NCBI RefSeq assembly: GCF_030813415.1
Contig: NZ_JAUSUF010000009.1
Location: 53,230 to 117,229 of the forward strand
Reading direction: 5' to 3'
Length of the DNA: 64,000 nucleotides
From: Eubacterium multiforme
Lineage (GTDB): Bacteria; Bacillota; Clostridia; Clostridiales; Clostridiaceae
Numbering within the stretch: the first letter of the stretch is position 1; each line of letters begins with the position of its first letter. The translations under genes and the position numbers were made by a program. Of this stretch, positions 1 through 7,760 are shown in pieces. The notes under the pieces are model-generated. The model saw only the letters and a list, made by a program, of their open reading frames with translations, did no database searches and had not been told where the DNA came from.

Positions 1-1
1 A

Positions 2-982
2 TTAACTCCACCTAATAATTTAAGATTAGATCAGGCTACAAACCTTGACATATGTTTTGGCGGGGCAGAAGCTAATGTAGCAATAGGTCTTAAAAATTTA
101 GGGGTAGAAACTAGTATGATATCAGCAGTACCCGATAATACAATAGGAAATTCAGCAAAAGCCTTTCTTATGTCATATGGGGTTGATTGTAATAATATAA
201 TAACAAAAGGAAATAGACTTGGATTATATTATTATGAAGAAGGATATGGTGCACGAAGCGCAAATGTAATTTATGATAGAGAAAATTCTTCAATTACTGA
301 ATTAAATGCAGAAGATTTTAATTTTGATGACATATTTCAAGATGTAGAGCTACTTCATGTTTCAGGAATAACTTTTGGACTTGGAGAGAAAACAAGAAAA
401 TTAGCAACTACAATTGTAGATGAAGCTAAGAAAAGAAAAGTTAAAGTTAGTGTAGACTTAAATTACAGAACTAAGTTATTTAAAGATTATGATGAATTTG
501 TTAGAATATTAAAGCCTATAGTTAAGGATAGCTATGTATGTTTTGGATGGATTACAAAAGATACAAAAAACTTTAAAGTATTAGATCCTTCAAAAGATGC
601 TGTTACTGACTTAGTATTAAAAGAAAAGTTTAAATATATGACCGAAGAACTTGGAGTTAAGTATGTAGCTACAACTCTTAGAGAGGCAAACTCATTAAAT
701 ATTCATTCTTTAACAGGAATATTATTTGCAGATGGAGAGATTTATAGATCACCAAAGTATGAATTTCAAATGCTTTCAAGAATTGGTGGTGGAGATGCCT
801 TTGCAACAGGTGTTCTTAGACAATTATTAGATGATAATGTAAAGGATAAAAATGAGGTTGTTGAATTTGGAATAGCTACAGCAGTTTTAAAACATGCACA
901 AAAAGGTGATGTAAGTTTAGCAAAGATTAATGAAGTAAATAATTTAATTAGTAATAAAAATTTAGGTAGTGTAAATAGATAA
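2..982 (+). CDS. kdgK: PfkB-family sugar kinase, probably 2-keto-3-deoxygluconate kinase (5' truncated by window edge)
   Basis: The reading frame is open from base 2 to the stop at 980-982, so about 326 residues are visible and only the first 15 or so should be missing. Reading upstream of the first in-frame ATG (116) gives the PfkB N-terminal signature GGAEANVAIGLKNLG, so that ATG is internal. Near the C-terminus RIGGGDAFATG is the second PfkB signature; its Asp is the catalytic base. GGGDAF rather than GAGDAF is typical of the Firmicutes KDG-kinase group. The enzyme would phosphorylate 2-keto-3-deoxygluconate made from unsaturated uronic acids, which fits the lyase gene just downstream. The exact sugar is inferred; another ketose kinase is possible. 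Confidence 0.8.
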   Translation, partial: LTPPNNLRLDQATNLDICFGGAEANVAIGLKNLGVETSMISAVPDNTIGNSAKAFLMSYGVDCNNIITKGNRLGLYYYEEGYGARSANVIYDRENSSITELNAEDFNFDDIFQDVELLHVSGITFGLGEKTRKLATTIVDEAKKRKVKVSVDLNYRTKLFKDYDEFVRILKPIVKDSYVCFGWITKDTKNFKVLDPSKDAVTDLVLKEKFKYMTEELGVKYVATTLREANSLNIHSLTGILFADGEIYRSPKYEFQMLSRIGGGDAFATGVLRQLLDDNVKDKNEVVEFGIATAVLKHAQKGDVSLAKINEVNNLISNKNLGSVNR

Positions 983-992
983 GTTCTAGCTA

Positions 993-1030
993 GAAAAGCT
1001 GCAGGCAAGGAAACTTGTTTGCAGCTTTTT
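993..1030 (+). terminator. Intrinsic terminator after the kinase
   Basis: AAAAGCTGCA and TGCAGCTTTTT form a strong stem extended by GCAA/TTGT, with a terminal T run. It separates the kinase from the lyase gene, so the latter may depend on readthrough or on a promoter in the 40-nt gap. Confidence 0.75.
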
Positions 1031-1070
1031 CTAAACTATAAATAATATAAAAGTTTAGGAGGATTTATAT

Positions 1071-3074
1071 ATGAAAAAATATGGTGAGGAAATAAGGGTT
1101 TTAAAAGATAGAGTTGAAAATTACTTTAATGAATATGATAAAAAGTTTGTTATTGATTATATAGAAAAAAATACAAAGGAAGAATATGAAAAAAAGTTAA
1201 TAGGAGCAAATCTTTTACTTAACAATTCATTTGTATTTGATAATACTTGGGATATGGAACAATGTAATATTCCATATAAAATAGAGCCACTTAACTGGAA
1301 CTATACTCCAAATGGTGATAATGAGTGGATATTTATGCTTAATAGACATGAATATTTAAATAAACTTTTAATGGCTTATTATATAGAAAAAGATGAAAAA
1401 TATATTGAGAAATTAAAATGGTTTATATTTAATTGGATAGATAATAATGAAATTACTATAAAAGGTGGAAATACAATAAGAACTATAGATACAGGAATAA
1501 GATGTTTAGCTTGGATTGAAATATTAATACACTTAATAAGTGAGAATAAGTTAAATGATGATGAAATATTAAAAATAGTACTAAGTATAAAAGAACAAGT
1601 TAAGTATTTAAAAGATGCCTATATTGGGAAGTATACATTAAGTAATTGGGGAGTTTTACAAACAACTTCAATAGTATCTATATATTTATGGCTTGATGAA
1701 TTTTTTGAAGATAAGGAACTTAAAAAATGGGCAGAAAGTGAATTATATACTCAAATAGAAATGCAAGTATTTGATGATGGATCTCACTGGGAGCAATCTT
1801 TAATGTATCATGTGGAAGTTATAAATTGTTCAATGAAGCTTATTAATTATAGTCAAAAATTAAATTTAAAATTAGATGAAGATTTTAATAAAAAAATTAA
1901 TAGCATGATTGAATACTTAATGTATTCAAAAGCTCCAAATTCAAGTCAAGAAGCACAAGGAGATAGCGATGTAACAGATGTTAGAGATGTTATAGTTAAA
2001 GGGGCAGTTTTATTTAATAATGAACTTTTAAAAGGGGCAGCCTTTAAAGATATGGATTTAATGAGTATATGGTCTTTAGGGAAAAAAGGCTACGAAAAAT
2101 TTAATAGGATAAATAAAAGAGAGCCAGAGGAAATAAATAAAATATTCAAAGATTCAGGAAATATTTATTTAAGGGATAGCTTTAATGAAAATAGTAATTT
2201 TACTTATCTTCAAAATGGCACATTAGGTAGCAGTCATGGTCATGTTGATTTAGGACATATATCAATTCATCATAATGGTAAACCATATATAGTTGATTGT
2301 GGTAGATATACTTATGTAGAGGAAGATCCATTAAGAGAATATTTAAAATCCTATAAGGCACATAATGTTTGTGTTATAGATAGGGATCCCCATGGAGTTC
2401 CAAATAAATCATGGAGCTACCATAGTTATGGTGATTCTATGAAAAATTATTTTGAAAGTAAAGATGGAATAAGTTATGTTGAAATGCCTTATACATCTAC
2501 ATTAAAGGATGGAACACCTTATTTAATAAATAGGAAGGTATTATATATAAATAAGGGAATTTGGCTTATTGTAAATGATGTAAAGTGCAGTGGAAATCAT
2601 ACTTTAGAAAGTATATATAACTTGGATAATGAAGTTAAGGTTTCAATTAATGAAAAAGAAGTTTCCTTAGATAATAATGGAGATATTTTAAAGTTATATA
2701 GTAAGGAAATGTTTGAAAGAAAAAATGGACTAATATCAAAATGTTATAACGAAGTTACTAATAATTCAAAAATAGTAAAAAAAATAAAATTCAACAATTT
2801 TAATGTGAATTATGATATCATTATAAATAGTCCTATAAAAATGAAGAGCGGACAAATACATCAATTTAATAATTTGGAGAAAATAGATGAAGATTTAGTT
2901 ATAGTAAAAGAATTTGTCATATCTGATAATGAAGAATATATTGTTATAGTATTCAATAAAGAAACTTATAAAGGAGGAAAAATTTATTATTATAAAGATG
3001 TTCCTATTTATGGAAAAGTTGTAGTTCTTCATAAAGTTGGAGAAACTTACATTAGAATTAGGATGAAATCTTAA
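1071..3074 (+). CDS. Heparinase II/III family polysaccharide lyase
   Basis: A 667-residue protein with the two-part layout of heparinase II/III proteins: an alpha-helical toroid over roughly residues 1-340 (with LSNWGVLQTTS and QGDSDVTDVRD) and a beta-sandwich C-terminal part opening with SSHGHVDLGHISIHHNGKPY, then VDCGRYTY and KAHNVCVIDRD. The HGHxD block and the AHN block are the family hallmarks. Such enzymes cleave uronate-containing polysaccharides by beta-elimination. No signal peptide is visible, so it probably acts on imported oligosaccharides in the cytoplasm. AGGAGG lies 7 nt before the ATG. The flanking KDG kinase and LacI regulators support a role in glycosaminoglycan or pectin-like uronide catabolism; the substrate cannot be read from sequence. 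Confidence 0.85.
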   Translation: MKKYGEEIRVLKDRVENYFNEYDKKFVIDYIEKNTKEEYEKKLIGANLLLNNSFVFDNTWDMEQCNIPYKIEPLNWNYTPNGDNEWIFMLNRHEYLNKLLMAYYIEKDEKYIEKLKWFIFNWIDNNEITIKGGNTIRTIDTGIRCLAWIEILIHLISENKLNDDEILKIVLSIKEQVKYLKDAYIGKYTLSNWGVLQTTSIVSIYLWLDEFFEDKELKKWAESELYTQIEMQVFDDGSHWEQSLMYHVEVINCSMKLINYSQKLNLKLDEDFNKKINSMIEYLMYSKAPNSSQEAQGDSDVTDVRDVIVKGAVLFNNELLKGAAFKDMDLMSIWSLGKKGYEKFNRINKREPEEINKIFKDSGNIYLRDSFNENSNFTYLQNGTLGSSHGHVDLGHISIHHNGKPYIVDCGRYTYVEEDPLREYLKSYKAHNVCVIDRDPHGVPNKSWSYHSYGDSMKNYFESKDGISYVEMPYTSTLKDGTPYLINRKVLYINKGIWLIVNDVKCSGNHTLESIYNLDNEVKVSINEKEVSLDNNGDILKLYSKEMFERKNGLISKCYNEVTNNSKIVKKIKFNNFNVNYDIIINSPIKMKSGQIHQFNNLEKIDEDLVIVKEFVISDNEEYIVIVFNKETYKGGKIYYYKDVPIYGKVVVLHKVGETYIRIRMKS

Positions 3075-3091
3075 TAATTTATAAAGGACAG

Positions 3092-3103
3092 TAAACCGAT
3101 TTA
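3092..3103 (+). promoter_or_regulatory. LacI-type operator candidate overlapping the ribosome-binding region of the first LacI gene
   Basis: TAAACCGATTTA is a CG-centred near-palindrome of the kind bound by LacI-family proteins, placed directly before AGGAG. There is only 41 nt between the lyase stop and the repressor ATG, so a protein bound here would act as a roadblock or autoregulate the repressor. Confidence 0.4.
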
Positions 3104-3115
3104 GGAGTGAATATA

Positions 3116-4123
3116 ATGAAAAAGGTGACAATTAAAGACATAGCAGACATGGCAGGAACTTCAAAGACAACTGTATCTTTTTATTTAAATGGAAAGTTTG
3201 AAAAAATGTCTGCGGAAACAAAAGCCAAAATTGAGGAAGTTATAAAAGAGACAAATTATAGCCCAAGTATTGTGGCTAGAAGTTTAACCTCTAAAAAAAT
3301 GAACTTAATAGGTGTAGTAGTTGCTGACATATGCAATCCATTTAGTAGCACTATAGTAAAAGGAATAGATAAAGTAGCAAGAAAAGAAGATTATCAAATA
3401 ATTGTTGGAAGCAGTAATTTTGATTTTGAATATGAAGAAGAGTATATTAATAGAATGCTAGATATGGGAGCAGATGGATTTATAGTTCAAGCTACTGCAA
3501 AATTTTCAAAGCTTATAGATAAGATAAAAGCTAGAGGAAAGAAATTAGTATTACTAGATTCTGTTGATGAAGAGTTTAAAGGTAATTTCGTAAAAACAAA
3601 TAATTATCATATTACAAGTGAAGCAGTAAGAAATTTAGCTGAAAAAGGATATAATAATTTTACTCTTATAACAGAAGATCCTAATCTTTTAATGGCTAGA
3701 CTTGAGAGGAAAAATGGCTTTATAGATACTTTAGAAAAACTTAATATAAACTATAAAGTTGAAGTAATAGATAATAACATTGAGTCAGATGATATTGAAA
3801 AAGCAGTAAGAAAAAATTTAGATTTAAATAAAAAGAACTTGATTTTTGCCATTAATGGAAAGGTTCTTCAAAGAACTTATGATTATATAAAAACTCAAGA
3901 ATTTGATATACCAAATGATGTAGGATTAATAGGATTTGATGATTGGGAGTGGACTAGATATGCAACTCCTACCATTAGCACAATATCTCAGCCTACATAT
4001 GAAGAAGGAAAATATGCAGCAAGGATTTTAATTGATATGATAGAAGAATGTAAAGAGGATTCTAAGTCATTAATTTTTCCTTGTAATATTAACTGGAATG
4101 AATCAACAAACCTAAAAAAATAA
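3116..4123 (+). CDS. LacI-family transcriptional regulator (first of a tandem pair)
   Basis: About 335 residues from the ATG at 3116, which has AGGAG (3103-3107) 8 nt upstream; a GTG at 3107 is in frame but lies inside that site. The N-terminus TIKDIADMAGTSKTTVSFYLNGK is a LacI helix-turn-helix followed by the hinge region (NYSPSIVARSL). A periplasmic-binding-protein-like effector domain follows from about residue 60 (NLIGVVVADICNPF; GLIGFDDWEW; ISTISQP). It probably represses the uronide genes upstream, with a sugar acid as inducer. It is closely related along its whole length to the next gene. Confidence 0.9.
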   Translation: MKKVTIKDIADMAGTSKTTVSFYLNGKFEKMSAETKAKIEEVIKETNYSPSIVARSLTSKKMNLIGVVVADICNPFSSTIVKGIDKVARKEDYQIIVGSSNFDFEYEEEYINRMLDMGADGFIVQATAKFSKLIDKIKARGKKLVLLDSVDEEFKGNFVKTNNYHITSEAVRNLAEKGYNNFTLITEDPNLLMARLERKNGFIDTLEKLNINYKVEVIDNNIESDDIEKAVRKNLDLNKKNLIFAINGKVLQRTYDYIKTQEFDIPNDVGLIGFDDWEWTRYATPTISTISQPTYEEGKYAARILIDMIEECKEDSKSLIFPCNINWNESTNLKK

Positions 4124-4217
4124 AACTTAGGTTTATAAAATAAGAACACGTTAGAATAAATAATTCATTTAGAAAGTAATCTAGAAAATTTACTGAAAAA
4201 TTAATTTATTTTAAGCT

Positions 4218-4262
4218 AAAAGCTATGGATTTAAGATTATTTTTTAATTCATAGCTTTTTTT
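4218..4262 (+). terminator. Intrinsic terminator between the two LacI genes
   Basis: AAAAGCTATGGATT pairs with AATTCATAGCTTTT (one G-T pair) and is followed by a T run. It ends the lyase-repressor transcript, so the second repressor is probably expressed separately. Confidence 0.85.
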
Positions 4263-4324
4263 ATAATAATACCCTTTTAAAATAATTGAATCTTGTTATA
4301 AAGGCATTTGAAAGGTGGAATGTA

Positions 4325-5344
4325 ATGAAAAATATAACAATAAAAGATATTGCGAGCATGGCTGGAACTTCAAAAACCACAGTATCTTTTTATCTAAATG
4401 GGAAAAGTGATAGAATGTCTACTGAAACAAAACTTAAAATAGAGAAAATTATAAGAGAGACAAATTATAGTCCAAGTTTTGTTGCAAGATCCTTAACATA
4501 TAAGAGAACAAATTTAATAGGTGTTATAGTTGCTGATATATGTAGTCCTTTTAGTAGTGCAATAGTAAAAGAAATAGATATGGCAGCAAGAAAAGAGGGA
4601 TATCAAATAATTGTTGGAAGTAGTAAATTTGATTTTAAAAATGAAGAAAAATATATAAATAAAATGTTAGATATGGGTGTTGATGGTTTTATAATTCAAG
4701 CTACTACAAAGTTTTCAAAATTTATAGATAAGATAAAAGGACAAGGGAAAAAATTATTATTATTAGATTCTGTAAATAGTAATTTTAAAGGGAGCTTTGT
4801 TAAAATAAATAACTTTGATATTACAAAAGAAGCAATAGAGAATCTTATATATAAAGGGTATAATAATTTTATTTTATTAACAAGGAATCCTAAAATATCA
4901 ATGACTATACAGGAAAGAAAAAAAGCTTTTACAGAAACTTTAGAAAGACATAAAATTAATTATTCTGTAGAATTAATTGATGATGAAATAAAGAGAGAAA
5001 ATATAAAAAAAGCAATAGATAACACATTAAAGAAAGAAAGTAAAAATTTAATTTTTACTGTAGATGGGGAAATACTTCAAAAGGCCTATGATTATATAAA
5101 AGATAAGGGATTAAATATACCAAATGAAGTTGGGATAATAGGATTTGAGGATCGTAGATGGACTTATTATGCTAATCCTTCAGTTACTACTATATCTCAA
5201 CCAGTTCATGATGAGGGAAAATATGCAGCAAGGATTTTAATTAATATGATTGAGGAAAATAAAGAATCTTTAAAATCATTTATTTTTTTTTGTAATATTA
5301 ATTGGAAGGAATCAACTAATTTAAAAATAAAAGATAAATATTAA
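4325..5344 (+). CDS. LacI-family transcriptional regulator (second of a tandem pair)
   Basis: About 339 residues from ATG 4325, preceded by AAAGGTGG; the longer open frame begins with a TTG that has no ribosome site. It shares the HTH (TIKDIASMAGTSKTTVSFYLNGK) and most of the effector domain with the preceding gene, including KGYNNF and TISQP, so the two are tandem duplicates. Differences in the effector region (GFEDRRWTYYA against GFDDWEWTRYA) suggest altered ligand recognition, while the nearly identical recognition helix suggests overlapping operators. It is followed closely by the flavodoxin-like gene with a 12-nt gap. Confidence 0.9.
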   Translation: MKNITIKDIASMAGTSKTTVSFYLNGKSDRMSTETKLKIEKIIRETNYSPSFVARSLTYKRTNLIGVIVADICSPFSSAIVKEIDMAARKEGYQIIVGSSKFDFKNEEKYINKMLDMGVDGFIIQATTKFSKFIDKIKGQGKKLLLLDSVNSNFKGSFVKINNFDITKEAIENLIYKGYNNFILLTRNPKISMTIQERKKAFTETLERHKINYSVELIDDEIKRENIKKAIDNTLKKESKNLIFTVDGEILQKAYDYIKDKGLNIPNEVGIIGFEDRRWTYYANPSVTTISQPVHDEGKYAARILINMIEENKESLKSFIFFCNINWKESTNLKIKDKY

Positions 5345-5355
5345 GGAGGATAATT

Positions 5356-5838
5356 ATGAAAGTATCAATTTTATATTATTCAGAAAGTGGTAAAACTAAA
5401 AACTTAGGAGAAGTTATAAAAAAAGGTTTAGAAAAGGTAGATGGTATTGAAGTTAAATGTATGTCTATTGATAATATTGACTTACAATTTTTAGATGAGA
5501 GTAAAGGAGTAATATTTGGGACACCTACATATTTAGCAAATACTACATGGCAAATAAAAAAGTGGCTTGATGAATCTCATAACATAAATTTAGGAGGAAA
5601 ACTTGGAGCAGTATATGCAACAGCTAATTATATATGGGGTGGAGCAGATACTGCATTACTTACTTTGATAAATCATCTAATGGTAAAGGGAATGCTTCTT
5701 TATTCAGGTGGTTCTAGTTTTGGCAAGCCAGTTTTCCATTTAGGATATGTTAGTGTAAATGGAGTTAATGAGGATGATTTAGATACTCCTATGATTTTTG
5801 GTGAGAGAATAGGTAAAAAGATTAAAGAATTATTTTAA
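5356..5838 (+). CDS. Flavodoxin-fold FMN protein (WrbA/flavodoxin family)
   Basis: A 160-residue protein. YYSESGKTKNLGEVI near the N-terminus is the phosphate-binding loop for FMN, and GTPTYLANTTWQIKKWLDE is the second loop seen in NADPH-dependent FMN reductase and WrbA-like proteins. AAGGAGG precedes the ATG. It is likely a small electron carrier or quinone reductase. The 12-nt spacing places it in one transcript with the second LacI gene, although no functional link is evident. Confidence 0.8.
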   Translation: MKVSILYYSESGKTKNLGEVIKKGLEKVDGIEVKCMSIDNIDLQFLDESKGVIFGTPTYLANTTWQIKKWLDESHNINLGGKLGAVYATANYIWGGADTALLTLINHLMVKGMLLYSGGSSFGKPVFHLGYVSVNGVNEDDLDTPMIFGERIGKKIKELF

Positions 5839-5973
5839 TTAAAGGCTATATTTTGCTTTTTTATAATTGCATTTTAATATAGCTATAAAATGTATAATTT
5901 AATATATATTAATGGATTTATTTATTAAATTAAAATTATTTCGTGAATAAACGGTTACAAAATTAAAAAATAT

Positions 5974-6002
5974 TTGACATTTTTCGAAAATTTGTATACA
6001 AT
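5974..6002 (+). promoter_or_regulatory. Vegetative promoter before the amino-acid permease leader
   Basis: TTGACA (5974-5979), 17-bp spacer, TACAAT (5997-6002). The spacer holds the 10-bp palindrome TTTTCGAAAA (5981-5990), a possible operator. A half cre-like AATAAACGGTTACA lies at 5946-5959. Transcription should start near 6009. Confidence 0.7.
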
Positions 6003-6058
6003 TACAGAGTCTAAAATATTAGTGGGGTAATATAGACGTTTATATAGTAAGATTTATT

Positions 6059-6096
6059 AGCTTAAAGTTAAAAGTAACTTTAAGCTTAATTTTTTA
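6059..6096 (+). terminator. Perfect intrinsic terminator inside the permease leader (attenuator or end of a small RNA)
   Basis: AGCTTAAAGTTA (6059-6070) and TAACTTTAAGCT (6075-6086) form a perfect 12-bp stem with a 4-nt loop, followed by TAATTTTTT. It lies downstream of the promoter at 5974-6002 and 22 nt before the permease start. A second hairpin (GTCTA...TAGAC, about 6009-6038) precedes it. Either the permease is attenuated or the 85-nt transcript is an independent RNA. Confidence 0.75.
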
Positions 6097-6118
6097 CTCT
6101 AAAAATTAGGAGGGGAAC

Positions 6119-7438
6119 ATGGAAGAAAAAAATTTAAAAAAAGAAATTAGCCTGTTTATGGCAACTATGCTTGTTTGCGGAAATATGATAGGCTCAGGAG
6201 TATTTATGCTTCCTGCTACATTAGCACAACTTTCAGGACCACTAGCTACAATTATTGCTTGGATTTTAACATCAGTAGGTTCAATATTAATTGCTATATC
6301 CTTTGCAAATTTAGGATCAAAATACCCTACAACAGGAGGCGCTTATCAATATACAAAGTTAGCCTTTGGAGAATTTGCAGGATTTTTAAGTGCATGGCTT
6401 TATTGGAATGGTTCATGGATAGGAAATGCAGCTATAATAGTAGCACTTTCAAGCTATAGTGCAGCAGTTATACCAGCACTTAGAGATCCAATGATCTCAA
6501 TAATATATACAAGTGCAATTTTGTGGTTTTTCACAATAATTAACATTATAGGAGTTAAAAAAGCAGGCAAACTTCAAACTATAGCAACAGTATTTAAAAT
6601 TGCATTTTTTGCAATATTTATAATAGTTGCATTTTTAAATTTTGATGTTTCAAATATAATGCCTTTAATTCCAGAAGGAAAAGGATTATCAACCATATCA
6701 CTAGCAGCAACATCAACACTTTGGGCTTTTGTAGGACTTGAAAGTGCAACTGTAACTGCTGGAGAAATAAAAAATCCAGAAAGAAATGTTAAAAAGAGTA
6801 CAATTTATGGAATGATAATTGCAGCTATAATTTATATGTTAATTAGCATAGCTAGTATGGGTGCAATGTCAAATGGAGAACTTGCAAGTAGTCAAGCTCC
6901 TCTTACTGATATATTAACTAAAATTTTAGGTAGTTCAATTGGTAAGCCAATTACAATAGCAGTTGTTATATGTATATTAGGTACAACTATTGGCTGGCTT
7001 CTTTCAACAGCACGTGTTGCTTTTGCAGCAGGAGAAGATGGAGTATTCCCGAAATTTTTTGGAAAGCTTCATCCAAAGTATGGCACACCAGCAAATGCTT
7101 TAATAGTTGGATCAATATTAGTAAACATACTTTTAATTATGAATTTTCAAAAGAGTATGGTATCTGCCTTTACATTTATAACAATACTTGCAACACTTTC
7201 ATTTTTACCAATATATCTTTTAACGTCAGCAGCTGATATAATGCTAATGTTTAAGGGAGTAAAAGAATTTAATTTTAAAATTTTTATAACAAGAGCTATA
7301 ATTCCAATATTAGCTTTTGTATACTCAATTTGGACAATATATGGATCAGGTGCAGAAACTGTAATGTGGGGATTTATATTAATGCTAATAGGAGTTCCAT
7401 TTTATATTTACAATCATCATAAAAATAAAACATTATAA
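6119..7438 (+). CDS. APC-family amino acid permease
   Basis: A 439-residue, very hydrophobic protein with about 12 predicted membrane segments. The first segment carries GNMIGSGVFMLPATLA, the unwound substrate-binding motif of the amino acid-polyamine-organocation family. YPTTGGAYQYTKLAFGEFAGF and GLESATVTAGEIKNPERNV are further APC signatures. It resembles the APA antiporter subgroup (arginine/ornithine, glutamate/GABA, polyamine exchangers), but substrate cannot be assigned. AGGAGGGG lies just before the ATG. It is a single-gene transcript between its attenuator-like leader and a strong terminator. Confidence 0.85.
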   Translation: MEEKNLKKEISLFMATMLVCGNMIGSGVFMLPATLAQLSGPLATIIAWILTSVGSILIAISFANLGSKYPTTGGAYQYTKLAFGEFAGFLSAWLYWNGSWIGNAAIIVALSSYSAAVIPALRDPMISIIYTSAILWFFTIINIIGVKKAGKLQTIATVFKIAFFAIFIIVAFLNFDVSNIMPLIPEGKGLSTISLAATSTLWAFVGLESATVTAGEIKNPERNVKKSTIYGMIIAAIIYMLISIASMGAMSNGELASSQAPLTDILTKILGSSIGKPITIAVVICILGTTIGWLLSTARVAFAAGEDGVFPKFFGKLHPKYGTPANALIVGSILVNILLIMNFQKSMVSAFTFITILATLSFLPIYLLTSAADIMLMFKGVKEFNFKIFITRAIIPILAFVYSIWTIYGSGAETVMWGFILMLIGVPFYIYNHHKNKTL

Positions 7439-7447
7439 ATAAATATT

Positions 7448-7486
7448 AAAAAGAGTTTCGTTTTTATAAAATGAAACTCTTTTTTA
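7448..7486 (+). terminator. Intrinsic terminator after the APC permease
   Basis: AAAAAGAGTTTC and GAAACTCTTTTTT flank a short AT loop, with a following T run. Confidence 0.85.
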
Positions 7487-7760
7487 GTGTATATCTATGT
7501 AGGACAAATTCGAAAAAATGTGCGAAATATAGAAATAATAAATGAAATATCATTAATAAATTATTAATAAAAAATATATATATTTAATAAATTTTTAATA
7601 AAAAGGTTTATTATAAAAAATATGAAAATAAATTCATAAAATGCACCTCTAATAAAGTTTATTCAGGAAAAAATTTCTTAAAGATGATATAATTAGGAAA
7701 AAGTATTAACAAAATAATAATTTTGTTAATAAAAAGTAAACAAGATAAGGGGTTTGTATA
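7487..7760 (+). other. Gene-free AT-rich stretch upstream of the AbgT-family gene, with a perfect inverted repeat
   Basis: With the terminator this gap is over 300 nt and holds no convincing ORF. A TATAAT at 7688-7693 may be a -10 box, but no good -35 is seen. At 7704-7715 and 7720-7731 TATTAACAAAAT and ATTTTGTTAATA form a perfect 12-bp inverted repeat around AATA, just downstream of the likely start site, a placement typical of a repressor operator. Confidence 0.5.

Noticed and set aside
5842..5888. Terminator after the flavodoxin gene
   Set aside because: GCTATATT/AATATAGC could pair, but the loop is long and no T run follows, so it was not listed.
5946..5959. CcpA cre site upstream of the permease promoter
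   Set aside because: Only the 3' half matches (CGGTTACA). The 5' TG is missing, so it is only mentioned as a weak half-site.
6175..6459. Second-frame ORFs inside the APC permease (also 6970-7236)
   Set aside because: Cys/Tyr/Arg-rich translations in a shifted frame of a membrane protein; no start signal.
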